From: Paenibacillus sp. P25
Lineage (GTDB): Bacteria > Bacillota > Bacilli > Paenibacillales > NBRC-103111
Assembly: GCA_024704175.1 (NCBI GenBank)
Contig: CP085629.1
Coordinates: forward strand, 4,030,001-4,094,000
Direction of reading: 5' to 3'
DNA length: 64,000 nt
The notes beneath the pieces are model-generated. The model saw only the letters and a program-made list of their open reading frames with translations. It was not told the DNA's origin and ran no database searches. This document shows positions 1-9,296 of the stretch, one piece after another. Position numbers and translations under genes: made by a program. The first letter of the stretch is position 1; each line of letters starts with the position of its first letter.

Positions 1-114
1 CAATAACATGGCGTCCCAGAGGAATGCATACGTTTTTTTAAGCCTCATGTACGTTTTTTATAGAAAAAAAACGCCGAATAATGCCATCTAAATTGCCAGG
101 ATGACGAAAGAATT
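1..114. other. left-edge intergenic DNA
   Basis: AT-rich stretch with several A and T runs and no ORF with a ribosome binding site. I see nothing assignable in it. It lies beyond the terminator of the first operon. Confidence 0.5.
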
Positions 115-148
115 AAAAAACAGCCTGCCGAGATTTCTCAACAGGCTG
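115..148 (-). terminator. rho-independent terminator of the dehydratase/transketolase operon
   Basis: Read on the minus strand, CAGCCTG pairs with CAGGCTG and an inner GAGA/TCTC segment pairs within an interrupted hairpin (121-148), followed at once by six T. It lies about 60 bases past the stop of the last operon gene. Confidence 0.85.
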
Positions 149-207
149 CATTGAATTTTCTGTTCACTCTCCCAGCGAAGGGAATCCATTCGGATAGACA
201 ATGACCT

Positions 208-1250
208 TCAAGCTTTCTTTTTACTCGTTCTTGCTCGTTCCAGGGCGGTGGCGGTTTCTTCGAGGGAATAAGAATCGGTGATCAGCGCCTTGGTATTAAA
301 TTTGCCGGATGCGAGCAAATCGATGCCCAGGGGATAAGTATTGGTATACCTGAAGGTGGTGAAAAGGTCGATTTCTTTTTGAAGCATGAGCGTCAGATTC
401 AAAGGAACCCTCTCCGCATTAGGGAATCCGATGAGCACCAGCTTCCCCCGCGCTTCATCCATTCGATCGAGGAATCGATCACTCCGGCCTGCCCTGAAGT
501 ATCGATCACCATGTCCACTCCCTTGTGATCGGTCGTCTGGGCGACAGCTTCCGCCGCATTTTGTTCGAGCGCATGAATGCATACCGACGCCCCTAACTCG
601 CCGGCTAATCGTAACCGAAACGGTTCCACATCCGTCACAATGATTTTCCCGGCGCCAAGTGCCCGAGCCGCAATGATCGCCGTAAGCCCTACCGGTCCCA
701 TTCCCGCGATCAGCACGGTGGAACCGGCTTCAAGCCCCGCCCTTCTGCAAGCGTGAATTCCGACGGACAGCGGCTCTACAAGCGTAGCCTCTTCGAACGA
801 GAGATGATCGGGAATCGGAAACAGCAGATGCTCGGGATGAACAATATACTCCGCAAAGGCCCCGTCTACAGGCGGCGACGATAAAAATTTGACGGAGGGG
901 CACAAATTATATTTTCCCGCTTTGCAGTACTCGCATTGGAAACAGGAAATTCCCGGTTCTACAGCAACCCGGTCTCCGACTTTCAGCCGGGTTACCCCTG
1001 CCCCTACCTTGGCAACAATACCGGAACATTCGTGGCCCTGGATCAGCGGATGTTCCACCTTCTTCCTCCCGATACGGCCATGCTCATAATAGTGGATATC
1101 CGATCCGCAAACGCCAACCGCCATGACCTTCACGAGTACATCGCGATCTCCTAACGCCGCCAAAGCCCGCTCTTCCATGACGACCTGCATCGGTTTCTGA
1201 AGGACAGCCGCTTTTACCGTTAGCGGACGTCCCGATGGTAAGGTTTCCAT
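208..1250 (-). CDS. zinc-dependent MDR alcohol/polyol dehydrogenase (frameshifted)
   Basis: Sorbitol/L-iditol dehydrogenase-like member of the medium-chain family, expected to oxidise a sugar alcohol or hydroxy acid with NAD(P). Visible are the catalytic zinc site (GVCGSDIHYYEHG, then GHECSG), the four-cysteine structural zinc loop (CFQCEYCKAGKYNLC) and the Rossmann glycine motif GMGPVG. The frame breaks at a C5 run (445-449 on the plus strand). Adding one G gives KRGGKLVLIGF and joins the second fragment to a normal C-terminus. The ATG at 1250 is chosen over the upstream GTG (1280) because GGGGTGA precedes it. It is the last gene of the operon, 26 bases after the MFS gene. The substrate cannot be read from sequence. 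Confidence 0.85.
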
Positions 1251-1276
1251 AAAATCACCCCGTAATGTAATCCGCT

Positions 1277-2611
1277 TCACAGCGTTGGTGCAGCTTGCTC
1301 CGCTTGCTCTGCTGCATCCCGCTTCGTATTCAGCTTGATTTGACTGATATCGCCGAGCAGAAAAACGTATGAACAGATTCCAATCACCAATACAACACCG
1401 GCAGAGATGAAAGCACTGTTAAATGAGCCGGTTTTATCGACGATAAAGCCCGTTATGATCGGCACCGTTGCTCCCATAAGATTGTTAAAGAAATTCATGA
1501 CCGAACTGACGGAACCGACCATTCCTTTCGGCGCAATAATGGCGGGGATCGACCAGCCGACGCAGGAGGCAAAAGCCAATCCGCCCAGTCCGATCGACAA
1601 ATAGACGACAATGAGGTTCGGGTCGCGTGTCGTGGGTTCAAGGAGCAGGGTGCACCCGATGATCATACCGGCGACCAGGAAGATTTTTCGGATTTTTGAA
1701 GCGGGATAGCCTTTCGTAATCAATTTATCCAATAACCAGCCGCCTATAATAATTTCGGACAGTGTAGCTATAATCCAGGGAATCGATGTGTATAGCCCGC
1801 CTTTCGCGAGGCTGAGATGCAGCTCTTTCGTCATGTAGGCTGGAAGCCAGGATACCATTAAAGCATTGGCGTAGCCGTATGCCATATAACCGATTACGAA
1901 TCCCCAGAGCTTACGTGCGCGCAGGAGCAGCATGAAGTTGGAAAGAAATGACCCTTCCGCCCCGCCCTGGGATTGTCCTCCGTGCTTCTCAATGTACTCG
2001 CGCTCTTCCAATGATAATTTCGGGTGCTCGGACGGATCGCGGTATTTAAACCAGTAAACGGCGGCGTACACGAGATTCAGCAAGCCGGTGACGATAAAGG
2101 CGCCCTGCCAGCCCCAATGAAGAATGGCCCAGGTACATATTCCCACGCCTATCGCGCTTGTAAGCTTCGCGGCCCCGTCAAACAAAGAGGTGGCCAGCCC
2201 TCTCTCGTGCAAAGGAAACCAGTAGCCGGTCGCTTTGGCGCTGGCGGGGTATCCGGGAGCCTCCGCAACGCCGAGAATCATCCGCATGATCAAAACGCCC
2301 GTAAACCCTCCCATCAACGCCGTACACAATGTAGCGATGGACCATAATATGGTAACAATGCGGGTGATCCATTTCACACCGATTTTGTCTAAAATGATCC
2401 CGACCGGTATCATCATGAGCGTATAAGTCCATGAGAAGGCGGCGAAAAGAATGCCGAGCTCGGTCCCCGACCATCCGTAATCCGCCGCCATTTGGCTTCC
2501 TGCGACGGAGATGTTGGTCCGGTCCAAATAATTGATAATGACTCCAAATCCAAGCAAAATGCCGATTCCCCATCTGACATTCCCCGACGGTTTTGCCATC
2601 AATCGATCCAA
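1277..2611 (-). CDS. MFS transporter, anion:cation symporter (ACS) family
   Basis: About 445 residues and roughly 12 hydrophobic segments. The N-terminal NYLDRTNISVA stretch and the DKIGVKW loop are typical of the ACS group, which takes up hexuronates, galactonate, glucarate and phthalate. It is intact and membrane-located. The start is uncertain: GGGAGGG lies seven bases before a TTG (2611), while the first in-frame ATG (2599) is further away. Co-transcription with a mandelate-racemase-type dehydratase suggests it imports the sugar acid the operon degrades. Confidence 0.9.
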   Translation of the reverse strand: MDRLMAKPSGNVRWGIGILLGFGVIINYLDRTNISVAGSQMAADYGWSGTELGILFAAFSWTYTLMMIPVGIILDKIGVKWITRIVTILWSIATLCTALMGGFTGVLIMRMILGVAEAPGYPASAKATGYWFPLHERGLATSLFDGAAKLTSAIGVGICTWAILHWGWQGAFIVTGLLNLVYAAVYWFKYRDPSEHPKLSLEEREYIEKHGGQSQGGAEGSFLSNFMLLLRARKLWGFVIGYMAYGYANALMVSWLPAYMTKELHLSLAKGGLYTSIPWIIATLSEIIIGGWLLDKLITKGYPASKIRKIFLVAGMIIGCTLLLEPTTRDPNLIVVYLSIGLGGLAFASCVGWSIPAIIAPKGMVGSVSSVMNFFNNLMGATVPIITGFIVDKTGSFNSAFISAGVVLVIGICSYVFLLGDISQIKLNTKRDAAEQAEQAAPTL

Positions 2612-2681
2612 ATCGGTCCCTCCCAAATCAGCTTATCGAATTTCGGTTGCGCTTTCATTTTACTTCTCATATGGCCGCCTT

Positions 2682-3718
2682 TTAATCCCAATCATAGTAA
2701 AGGAGAACTTTGCCGCCCTGCTTTCTTTCGCAAATGTCGAAAGCCTCCTCCCACCTGCTGAGCGGCAGCTTATGTGTGATCACATCCTTCAGATTGAGTT
2801 TGTTTTGCTCCAGAATTCTCATCACCTTGTCCCAGGTCGATAAGGAATGGGCAAGAGAGCCTATGACCTGCACCTGCTTATACAAGATCAAATCGTAATC
2901 GAGCATGATTTCTTTCCCCACGATACCTACCTGGATCAGCTTCCCCATCTTCTTCAGCGAACGCAGGCATGCGCCGATGGATCCGCCGGCTCCCGCGCAT
3001 TCGATCGCTACATCGACGCCTTTGCCGCGCGTTTCCGCTGCGATAACGGCATTCAAATCCTCCTGCTCTATATCCACCGTCCTGTGAGCGCCTAATTTGC
3101 GGGCAAACTGCAAACGCTCCTGATCGGCCGTCGTTCCCGCCACAATCACCTGCGGCCCCTTCCCGCCAGCGGCGTCAGGCACAATAAGCCGATCGGGCCG
3201 GGACCGGAGATCAGTACCTGATCCCCGGCTTGAAGCTGTGCCAGCTCTTCCAATGCGCTTACGACGCAAGCCAGAGGTTCCGACAGCGCAGCCACCTCCA
3301 GCGGGACGTGGTCCGGAACAGAGTAGACCATATCTTCCCGCACGACGACGTATTTCGTGAAGCTTCCGTGCACACCGTGCCCCATACCTCTGCGGTCCGG
3401 GCAGAACATGTAAAATCCTTGTCTGCAGTAAGAGCATTCTCCACAGGTTACCGCTGTAGAAGGAAGAACCGTAACGCGGTCGCCCACCCGCAGACGTTTG
3501 ATATCTTTCCCGGTTTCCGTAACGATTCCCGAGAATTCATGTCCGAGCACGACAGGCGGGTAATTCTTGAACGTATCATGCAAAATATGCAGATCCGTAC
3601 CGCAGATTCCGGTGTAGTGGACTTCAATCTTGACGGTTTGATCCGTGCACGCAGGCTCTTCCATCGGATGGATTTGGACATTTCCGTGGCCCGGCTTCAT
3701 CTTCATCAGCGCTTTCAT
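2682..3718 (-). CDS. second zinc-dependent MDR dehydrogenase (frameshifted)
   Basis: Threonine/iditol-dehydrogenase-like MDR protein. It carries GICGTDLHILHD and GHEFSG (catalytic zinc), CGECSYCRQGFYMFC (structural zinc) and GPGPIGLL (cofactor fold). One base is missing near 3173. Restoring a G turns the end of fragment one into TAAGGKGPQVIVAGT, and the C-terminal half then runs on to 2682. ATG 3718 has GGGAGG upstream. It differs clearly from the MDR gene at 208-1250, so the cluster has two oxidation steps or two substrates. Function beyond alcohol/polyol oxidation is inference. Confidence 0.82.
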
Positions 3719-3755
3719 TCGGTTTGGCGGCCTCCCTCTGGTAAAAATCTTCTCA

Positions 3756-5049
3756 CTATGGCTTAATGACGACGATTCGCTCATCCGTCATTTCTTCAAT
3801 CGTGTAGCGAGGTCCCTCTTTGCCGATCCCGCTATTTTTGATCCCCCGTAAGGCATCACGTCGGAGCGGAAGGTCGATACGTCATTAATCAGCACGCCGC
3901 CGAATTCCAACTCGTAAACGGCCCTCATCGCCAGCTGCAGATTCGAAGTAAACAGTCCTGCCTGAAGGCCGAATTTCGAGTCGTTCGCCTGCCCGAACAC
4001 CCAATCGATATCCTCGTATGGAATCACATTAATTACAGGGCCGAACAATTCTTGGCACATGACCTTCATGTCCGGATTTACTTTAGTGATGATCGTAGGC
4101 TGATAGAAGGAGCCTTCCCGTTGGCCTCCGCAAAGCACTTGGGCGCCGGCGGCAACCGCCTCGTTCACCCAGGCTTCCACCCGCATCGCTTCCTTCTCGG
4201 AAATGAGCGGTCCGATGTCGGTATCTTCCTCCTCCGGATTGCCTACCTTTAACCGCTCAGCCGTTTGCACCAGCAAGGAGACGAACTCATCGTGGATGTC
4301 TTTGTGAACGTACAGTCGCTGAACCGAAATGCATGCCTGACCGTTCGTGGCGGAGAGGCCTCTGAGCGCGCAAAGCTCGGCAATTTCATTTATGTTCTGG
4401 GCGTCGCGGTGCACGATCGTCGGGGAGTTGCTGCCAAGCTCCAAGGTCACCTTGCGGATTCCCGTCGTACTCTTGATATGCCGTCCCACACCGACACTGC
4501 CGGTAAACGTAAACATATGGATGCGTTCATCTTCGAGTAAATATTGTCCGGTCTCCTGGCCGAGCCCGTGGACCACGTTGAGAAATCCGGCGGGAAGTCC
4601 TGCCTCTCGCAAGATGTCTACCATGGCCATCACAGTGATCGGCGTGACCTCGGCAGGCTCAGGACGACCGTGTTGCCCGCTGCAATCGCCGGGGCAATCT
4701 TATGTGCAGTCAAATTGATCGGATTATTGAAAGGAGTAATCGCACAAACGACGCCTACCGGCACGCGGACCGTAAAGGAAAGCTTCCTTCACTAAAGATA
4801 TTGCCAGTTCTTCCTTACGCTCCTTCAAGAGTTGTGCCGCCTTAAGCAAAATACCGCTGCGTTCTACGGGGGACAGCTTGATTGTCTTAAACGTGTGCAA
4901 GGCATTCCCGACCGCACGGCCGACGACCTCGCGGCTTGCTTTATGAATCTCCGCCAGCCGTTCCCCGTGTACTTGTTGTAGACGGGAATCGTTTCTCCGG
5001 AATAGTCCGTTTCTCCGCCGATCATACTTCCGTATATGGGAACTGTCAT
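3756..5049 (-). pseudogene. aldehyde dehydrogenase, frameshifted and internally deleted
   Basis: NAD(P)-dependent aldehyde dehydrogenase family. The central part keeps FTFTGSVGVG, the general base in LELGSNSP and the catalytic cysteine in NGQACIS. The C-terminus is recovered in another frame after the C5 run at 3843-3847 (GGIKNSGIGKEGPRYT, stop at 3756). One G is missing at 4963-4966 and one A near 4660. Between SLVKEA and FTVRVPVG (near 4780) about 45-50 residues of the usual fold are absent, so this is more than a base-calling slip. ATG 5049 overlaps the transketolase stop by ATGA. It would oxidise an aldehyde released by the pathway if intact in the real genome. Confidence 0.75.
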
Positions 5050-6016
5050 TTGACCCCCGTCTCCTTCCGCTTCCTGTTTAAGAGCCGCTTGACGCGGTCC
5101 GCTACATGCCCGCTGGAAAGCTCATACTTATCGAGAAGCGCCGGATTCGCGCCGGATTGAAGATTTTTGTCCTGCACCCCGACGCGCAGCATAGGCACCG
5201 GGCAATGCTCGACAACCACTTCGGCCACCGCGCCGCCGAGTCCGCCCAGAACCGAATGATCCTCTGCCGTAACGATCGCCCCCGTTGACCTGGCCGCCTC
5301 TACGATCGCCTCTTCATCCAGCGGTTTGATGGAAGGCATATGCAGCACCGACGCCGAAATCCCTTCCGCATCCAAATCGTGAGCGGCCTGCAGCGCACGG
5401 CCCGTTTGCGAACCGGTGGAAATGATCGTAACGTCCTGGCCCTCTTTTATTCTAACGGCCTTCCCGAGCCGGAACCGGTATCCCTCTGTAAAGACCTGAG
5501 CTACCGGATCCCGGGCCAGACGAATATACACCGGACCTTCATATTCATGGGCAAACCGCAGGATTTGGTCCACTTCATACGTGTCCGCCGGAGCCAGCAC
5601 GACCATGTTCGGAAGGCTTCTCATGATGGCGATATCCTCGATGGCCTGGTGCGTTTTGCCCGCACAGCCGTTCAGCACCCCGGTATACCCCCGAGCATTT
5701 TCACATCCAGCTTCGGCTGGGCGACGACGACGGACACTTGATCCAGACAACGTTTGGCGAGAAAAGCGGCGAATGTGGAGACCCACGGCTGCAAGCCGGC
5801 CGTTGCGAGACCTGCGGCGACGCCCATCATGTTTTGCTCTGCGATGCCCATTTGCAGAAACTTTTGCGGAAATTGCTCCGCTACGGTATTGATTTTGGTG
5901 GAATTGGCAAGATCGCCGTCCAGCACATACACCTTGGGATCGGTCTTGGCGAGCTCCAGAATGACATCGCCAAGCGTATCCCGCATCGCTTTCGGTTCCA
6001 TCATCAGTGTCGGCAC
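5046..6016 (-). CDS. transketolase, C-terminal (pyrimidine-binding) subunit (frameshifted)
   Basis: Second half of a split transketolase. The TPP pyrimidine-binding part contains the activating glutamate in MGIAEQNMMG and the GKTHQAIEDIAIMR stretch. The transketolase C-terminal domain follows (VTIISTGSQ). The frame breaks at the C5 run 5688-5692. A sixth G restores MLGGYTGVLNG. It starts with GTG directly after the TAA of the N-subunit gene, with GGGAGG nine bases upstream, so the two are translated together. Split transketolases occur both as housekeeping forms and in dedicated catabolic loci. Context favours the latter. Confidence 0.87.
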
Positions 6017-6871
6017 TTATGCTTCCCTCCCCGCTGCAATCTCGTCAATGGCGCGCTCCATCTCTTGCTTGGTGGGCACTTTGGCATGCCATAGGTAGGC
6101 ATTTTCCATAAAGCTGACGCCTTTGCCCTTCACCGTGTTCGCAATGATGATCGTAGGACGCCCCTTATCGGCCTTGGCTTGATCCACCGCCCCGATCAGT
6201 TGATCAAAGCTGTGTCCGTAAATCGTAGCGACGTTCCAGCCGAATGCCGACCATTTGGTTTCCGGCAACTCGATCGGCGCCTTCCTGCCCTTGTCGGGTG
6301 CTTCCCAGCCGTACTGCTGCAATTTGTTGTTATCCAAAATAACGATCAAATTATCGAGTCCGTAACGAACCGCGACATCTGCGGCTTCCCACACCTGCCC
6401 CTCCTGGGATTCGCCGTCGCCAAGAATGCAGTATGTGGTATAGGCTTTACCGGTCAGTTTGGCTCCTAGCGCCATACCGACGGTCGCCGATATCCCCTGG
6501 CCTAAGGAACCGGTGGACATATCCAGCCCCGGCAGTGCGCTCATATCCGGATGAGCCTGAAGGCGGGAATCGATTTTATCGAACGTCCTCAGCTCTTCCA
6601 CCGGAAGGTACCCGCGCAGCGCCATCACCGTGTATAAGGCAACGGCGGAATGTCCCTTGGAAAGTACGAACCGGTCTCGATCCTCCCACAGCGGATCTTC
6701 AGGGCGAATATTCATGACCTCAAAATAAAGCGCGACAAGCAGGTCGGTTACGGATAACGGTCCTCCTATATGTCCGGCGCCCGCGTAATGCACGGTTTCG
6801 ACAATCAGCTTTCTTGCCGACACTGCAAGGTGCTTCAGCGTCTGCAATCGTTCCTTGGTCAATAGCTCCAT
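6017..6871 (-). CDS. transketolase, N-terminal (pyrophosphate-binding) subunit
   Basis: Intact 284-residue protein binding thiamine diphosphate. The motif GDGESQEGQ begins at residue 151 and ends in DNN at 180-182. Conserved histidine segments GAGHIGG, SKGHSA and HPDMS are present. It forms a heteromer with the subunit at 5046-6016 to transfer two-carbon ketol units. The start follows AGGAGGA closely. There is no kinase gene in this operon, so the natural acceptor may be unphosphorylated (inference). Confidence 0.92.
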   Translation of the reverse strand: MELLTKERLQTLKHLAVSARKLIVETVHYAGAGHIGGPLSVTDLLVALYFEVMNIRPEDPLWEDRDRFVLSKGHSAVALYTVMALRGYLPVEELRTFDKIDSRLQAHPDMSALPGLDMSTGSLGQGISATVGMALGAKLTGKAYTTYCILGDGESQEGQVWEAADVAVRYGLDNLIVILDNNKLQQYGWEAPDKGRKAPIELPETKWSAFGWNVATIYGHSFDQLIGAVDQAKADKGRPTIIIANTVKGKGVSFMENAYLWHAKVPTKQEMERAIDEIAAGREA

Positions 6872-6908
6872 CGGGATCCTCCTCCTTCGGTCGCCTTACT
6901 GCATTTGT

Positions 6909-8033
6909 TTACTTATCCAATCTGAATTTATTAATGACATCCCAATCGAGCTTCACGCCGAAACCGGGACCGTTCGGTATTTCGTAATAACCGCCGCGGA
7001 ACGGATTCCGGTCCTCAATGAGACTGTAGAACATCGGATCGCGGTCCGGATGAAACACTTCCAAAAACGTTCCGGTCGGCGCCGAGCCGAGCAGATGCGC
7101 CGAAATTTGCGGCTCCTCATGATGCGCCATGTCGAAGCCGAGCGCAGCCGCCGCTCCCGCCACCTGCCGCCAAACCGTAGGCCCGCCGCTCCAGCTGGCA
7201 TCGTAGTTGCAAACGTCGATCGTCCCGTTCATCATGAACTCGATGCATTTGGCCGGGGATACCTCGCTCTGTCCGGCAGCGACCGGAACGCCCGACATCA
7301 TGCGGATATCGCGCATCGCATCTTTGTCGTAGCTCCACCGGCAGGGCTCTTCAAACCACCGGATGTTATAATCCTTAATGCCCAAAGCAAATTTTAAAGC
7401 GTCTTTTCGATGCCAGCCTTGATTCGCGTCGACAGAGAGAATGAAGTCGTCGCCGGCCGCTTTGCGCGCAATCTCGACGCGCTTAATATCGACTTCAGGC
7501 GCCCGGCCGCCCACCTTGAACTTGCAGGCCGCCACCCCCATTTCCTTATAATTTTCAATATCCTGCCGGATCGCCTTCTCGTCGCAATCCACGCCTTCCG
7601 TATAATAACCGCCGATCAGCATGACCGGAAGCGAGGTCCTGCTTCCTCCCCATAGCTCGACCAATGGCCTCTGAAGCGTTTTTCCGATGGCGTCGTGAAC
7701 CGCGCTGTCCACACAAGAAAGCGCATTCAAAGCAATTTTGCGATCGGCCAGGATGTTATATGTAAGCGGATAAATTTTTTGCCAGATCCGGTTTGAGTCG
7801 AATACGTTCTCTCCAAGGATCAGCGGAGCGATATCCTGCCGGATCATTCGTACAATCGCGTCCAGATGATCCAGTTCGTCTCCGTTATAAATCTCCCCTG
7901 CGATCCCATCCTCCGTTTCAATCCGCGTCACAACGGTAACCCGATGACTCATAAAATAATTGCTGCCTTTATAGACTTTGTTCAAAGGCATCTTTACAGG
8001 GATGGCTTCCACATGGGTAATCCGAGATGGCAT
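6909..8033 (-). CDS. mandelate racemase/muconate lactonizing enzyme family protein (probable sugar-acid dehydratase)
   Basis: Intact 374-residue enolase-superfamily enzyme. The KxK motif is at 171-173 (CKFKVGG). Metal ligands are D202 (SVDAN), E228 (FEEP) and E257 (AGQSE). A His/Asp dyad is suggested by D278 and H304/H305 (MAHHEEP). This is the mandelate-racemase subgroup, whose members commonly dehydrate aldonic or aldaric acids to 2-keto-3-deoxy acids. First gene of the operon. A GGAAACGTTTCC operator lies about 40 bases upstream of the ATG. Exact substrate unknown. Confidence 0.9.
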   Translation of the reverse strand: MPSRITHVEAIPVKMPLNKVYKGSNYFMSHRVTVVTRIETEDGIAGEIYNGDELDHLDAIVRMIRQDIAPLILGENVFDSNRIWQKIYPLTYNILADRKIALNALSCVDSAVHDAIGKTLQRPLVELWGGSRTSLPVMLIGGYYTEGVDCDEKAIRQDIENYKEMGVAACKFKVGGRAPEVDIKRVEIARKAAGDDFILSVDANQGWHRKDALKFALGIKDYNIRWFEEPCRWSYDKDAMRDIRMMSGVPVAAGQSEVSPAKCIEFMMNGTIDVCNYDASWSGGPTVWRQVAGAAAALGFDMAHHEEPQISAHLLGSAPTGTFLEVFHPDRDPMFYSLIEDRNPFRGGYYEIPNGPGFGVKLDWDVINKFRLDK

Positions 8034-8073
8034 AGTATGGTCGTCTCCTTATATGTTGATTTTTCTGAAAATA

Positions 8074-8085
8074 GGAAACGTTTCC
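8074..8085. promoter_or_regulatory. LacI-family operator upstream of the dehydratase
   Basis: Perfect 12-base palindrome GGAAACGTTTCC between the regulator gene and the catabolic operon. The same 12 bases recur at 9167-9178 in front of the regulator itself. The shared site implies the LacI protein at 8122-9142 controls both. A CcpA cre role is less likely because the flanking cre bases are not matched. Confidence 0.75.
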
Positions 8086-8121
8086 GATTCCTTTTAAAAA
8101 AAACGGGCTCCTCCTCGCCTG

Positions 8122-9142
8122 CTAAACAGGCCGGCATGAATCCCTTACCATAAATTCCGTAGGCACGGTGATCGGGTTTAAGGTCCCGTACAGCTCCGGT
8201 TCTTCGAGGTATTTAAGCAAAACCCGCGATACGCTCGCTCCCATCTCCAGAAGCGGCCTTCGGATCACCGTCACCGCGGGACTCAGTAATTTCGTCAGCT
8301 CGTAATCTTCGACGGTAATGAGGGAAATATCTTTCGGATATTCGAGCCCGTTATCCCTCATGGTCTGCAGGATGCCGTGAAACATCTGGTTGTTCAGCGA
8401 AATGACAGCAGTGACCTTGCCTCTCTGAATGTCTGGCAGCAGATCCTGCATAATGAGCCGGCCCGATTCGTCGGAGAAGCGCCCTTCAAAGATCAAATTC
8501 TCGTTAACCGTTTTTCCATAGGCAGCAAACGCTTCTTTATACGCTTGAATGCTGACCTTTGTAGGCCGGATTTTCCTGCCTGCCTCCGATCAGCGCAATG
8601 CCCTCATGCCCCAAGGACAGCAAGTAGCTTGTCGCTTTCTTCACCGACGAGGAGTAGTCGGTCGATATGCCCGGGGCGAGCCCCGGGATGTCCCGGTCCA
8701 AGGTGACAATTGGAATTTTCACTCCGGCAAGCAGCTTCTGAAGCTCCTCGTCGTCCTCCCTTGGCACCGAGAGAATAATTCCGTCAAAATTACGTCCGGA
8801 CAGGAATGAAGCGATCTTGTCGACGACATTGTTCTGGCCGATATCACACAGGGACAAAGTATAACCCGAGTCCTCCAATTGATTCTGAATGCCTTTGGCG
8901 ATTTGAGTAAACGATACATTCGATATGTCAATAAAGAAAGCGATGCTCTTGTATTTGTTGGAGCGCATGCTTTGAGCCGTTTGGTCGGGAATATATCCTA
9001 GTCGCTGAATGCTTTCGAATATTTTCTTCTTCGTCTTGATGCTGATTCCCGGTGCCCCGTTAATCGCTCGGGACACGGTCCCAAGTCCTACGCCGGCGTG
9101 AAGAGCCACATCCTTGATGGTCACTTTCGATTTATTGTTCAT
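8122..9142 (-). CDS. LacI-family transcriptional regulator (frameshifted)
   Basis: N-terminal helix-turn-helix VTIKDVALHAGVGLGTVSRA, then a periplasmic-binding-protein-like effector domain. The second half (from about 8555) is in another frame. Removing one A in AAAGG joins them as PAYKVSIQAYKEAF. Probable repressor of the downstream dehydratase/transketolase operon and of itself, using GGAAACGTTTCC. ATG 9142 is the more family-like start. ATG 9154 has the AAGG almost touching it. The effector is probably the operon substrate or an intermediate. Confidence 0.85.
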
Positions 9143-9166
9143 CTCATGCACCATTCCTTACATTTT

Positions 9167-9178
9167 GGAAACGTTTCC
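9167..9178. promoter_or_regulatory. LacI autoregulatory operator
   Basis: GGAAACGTTTCC, identical to the site at 8074-8085. It sits just downstream of the -10 element of the regulator's promoter, where bound repressor would block transcription. Confidence 0.75.
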
Positions 9179-9185
9179 TAAACCC

Positions 9186-9214
9186 ATTTTTGCACAGCAC
9201 CGTCTATTTGTCAA
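9186..9214 (-). promoter_or_regulatory. promoter of the LacI-family regulator
   Basis: On the minus strand a perfect TTGACA -35 (9209-9214) is followed after 17 bases by AAAAAT (9186-9191). The operator begins eight bases further down. Confidence 0.65.
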
Positions 9215-9296
9215 TATATGAGATTGGACTTTAACCGAGGCCTCTCCGGCACGGGTGGGGCACTTCATTCAACTGCATCTTGCCAATCTCGTAAGA

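Noticed and set aside
3230..3766. 178-codon plus-strand ORF antisense to the second MDR gene
   Set aside because: Shadow frame caused by the codon bias of the opposite gene; the minus strand has complete zinc motifs.
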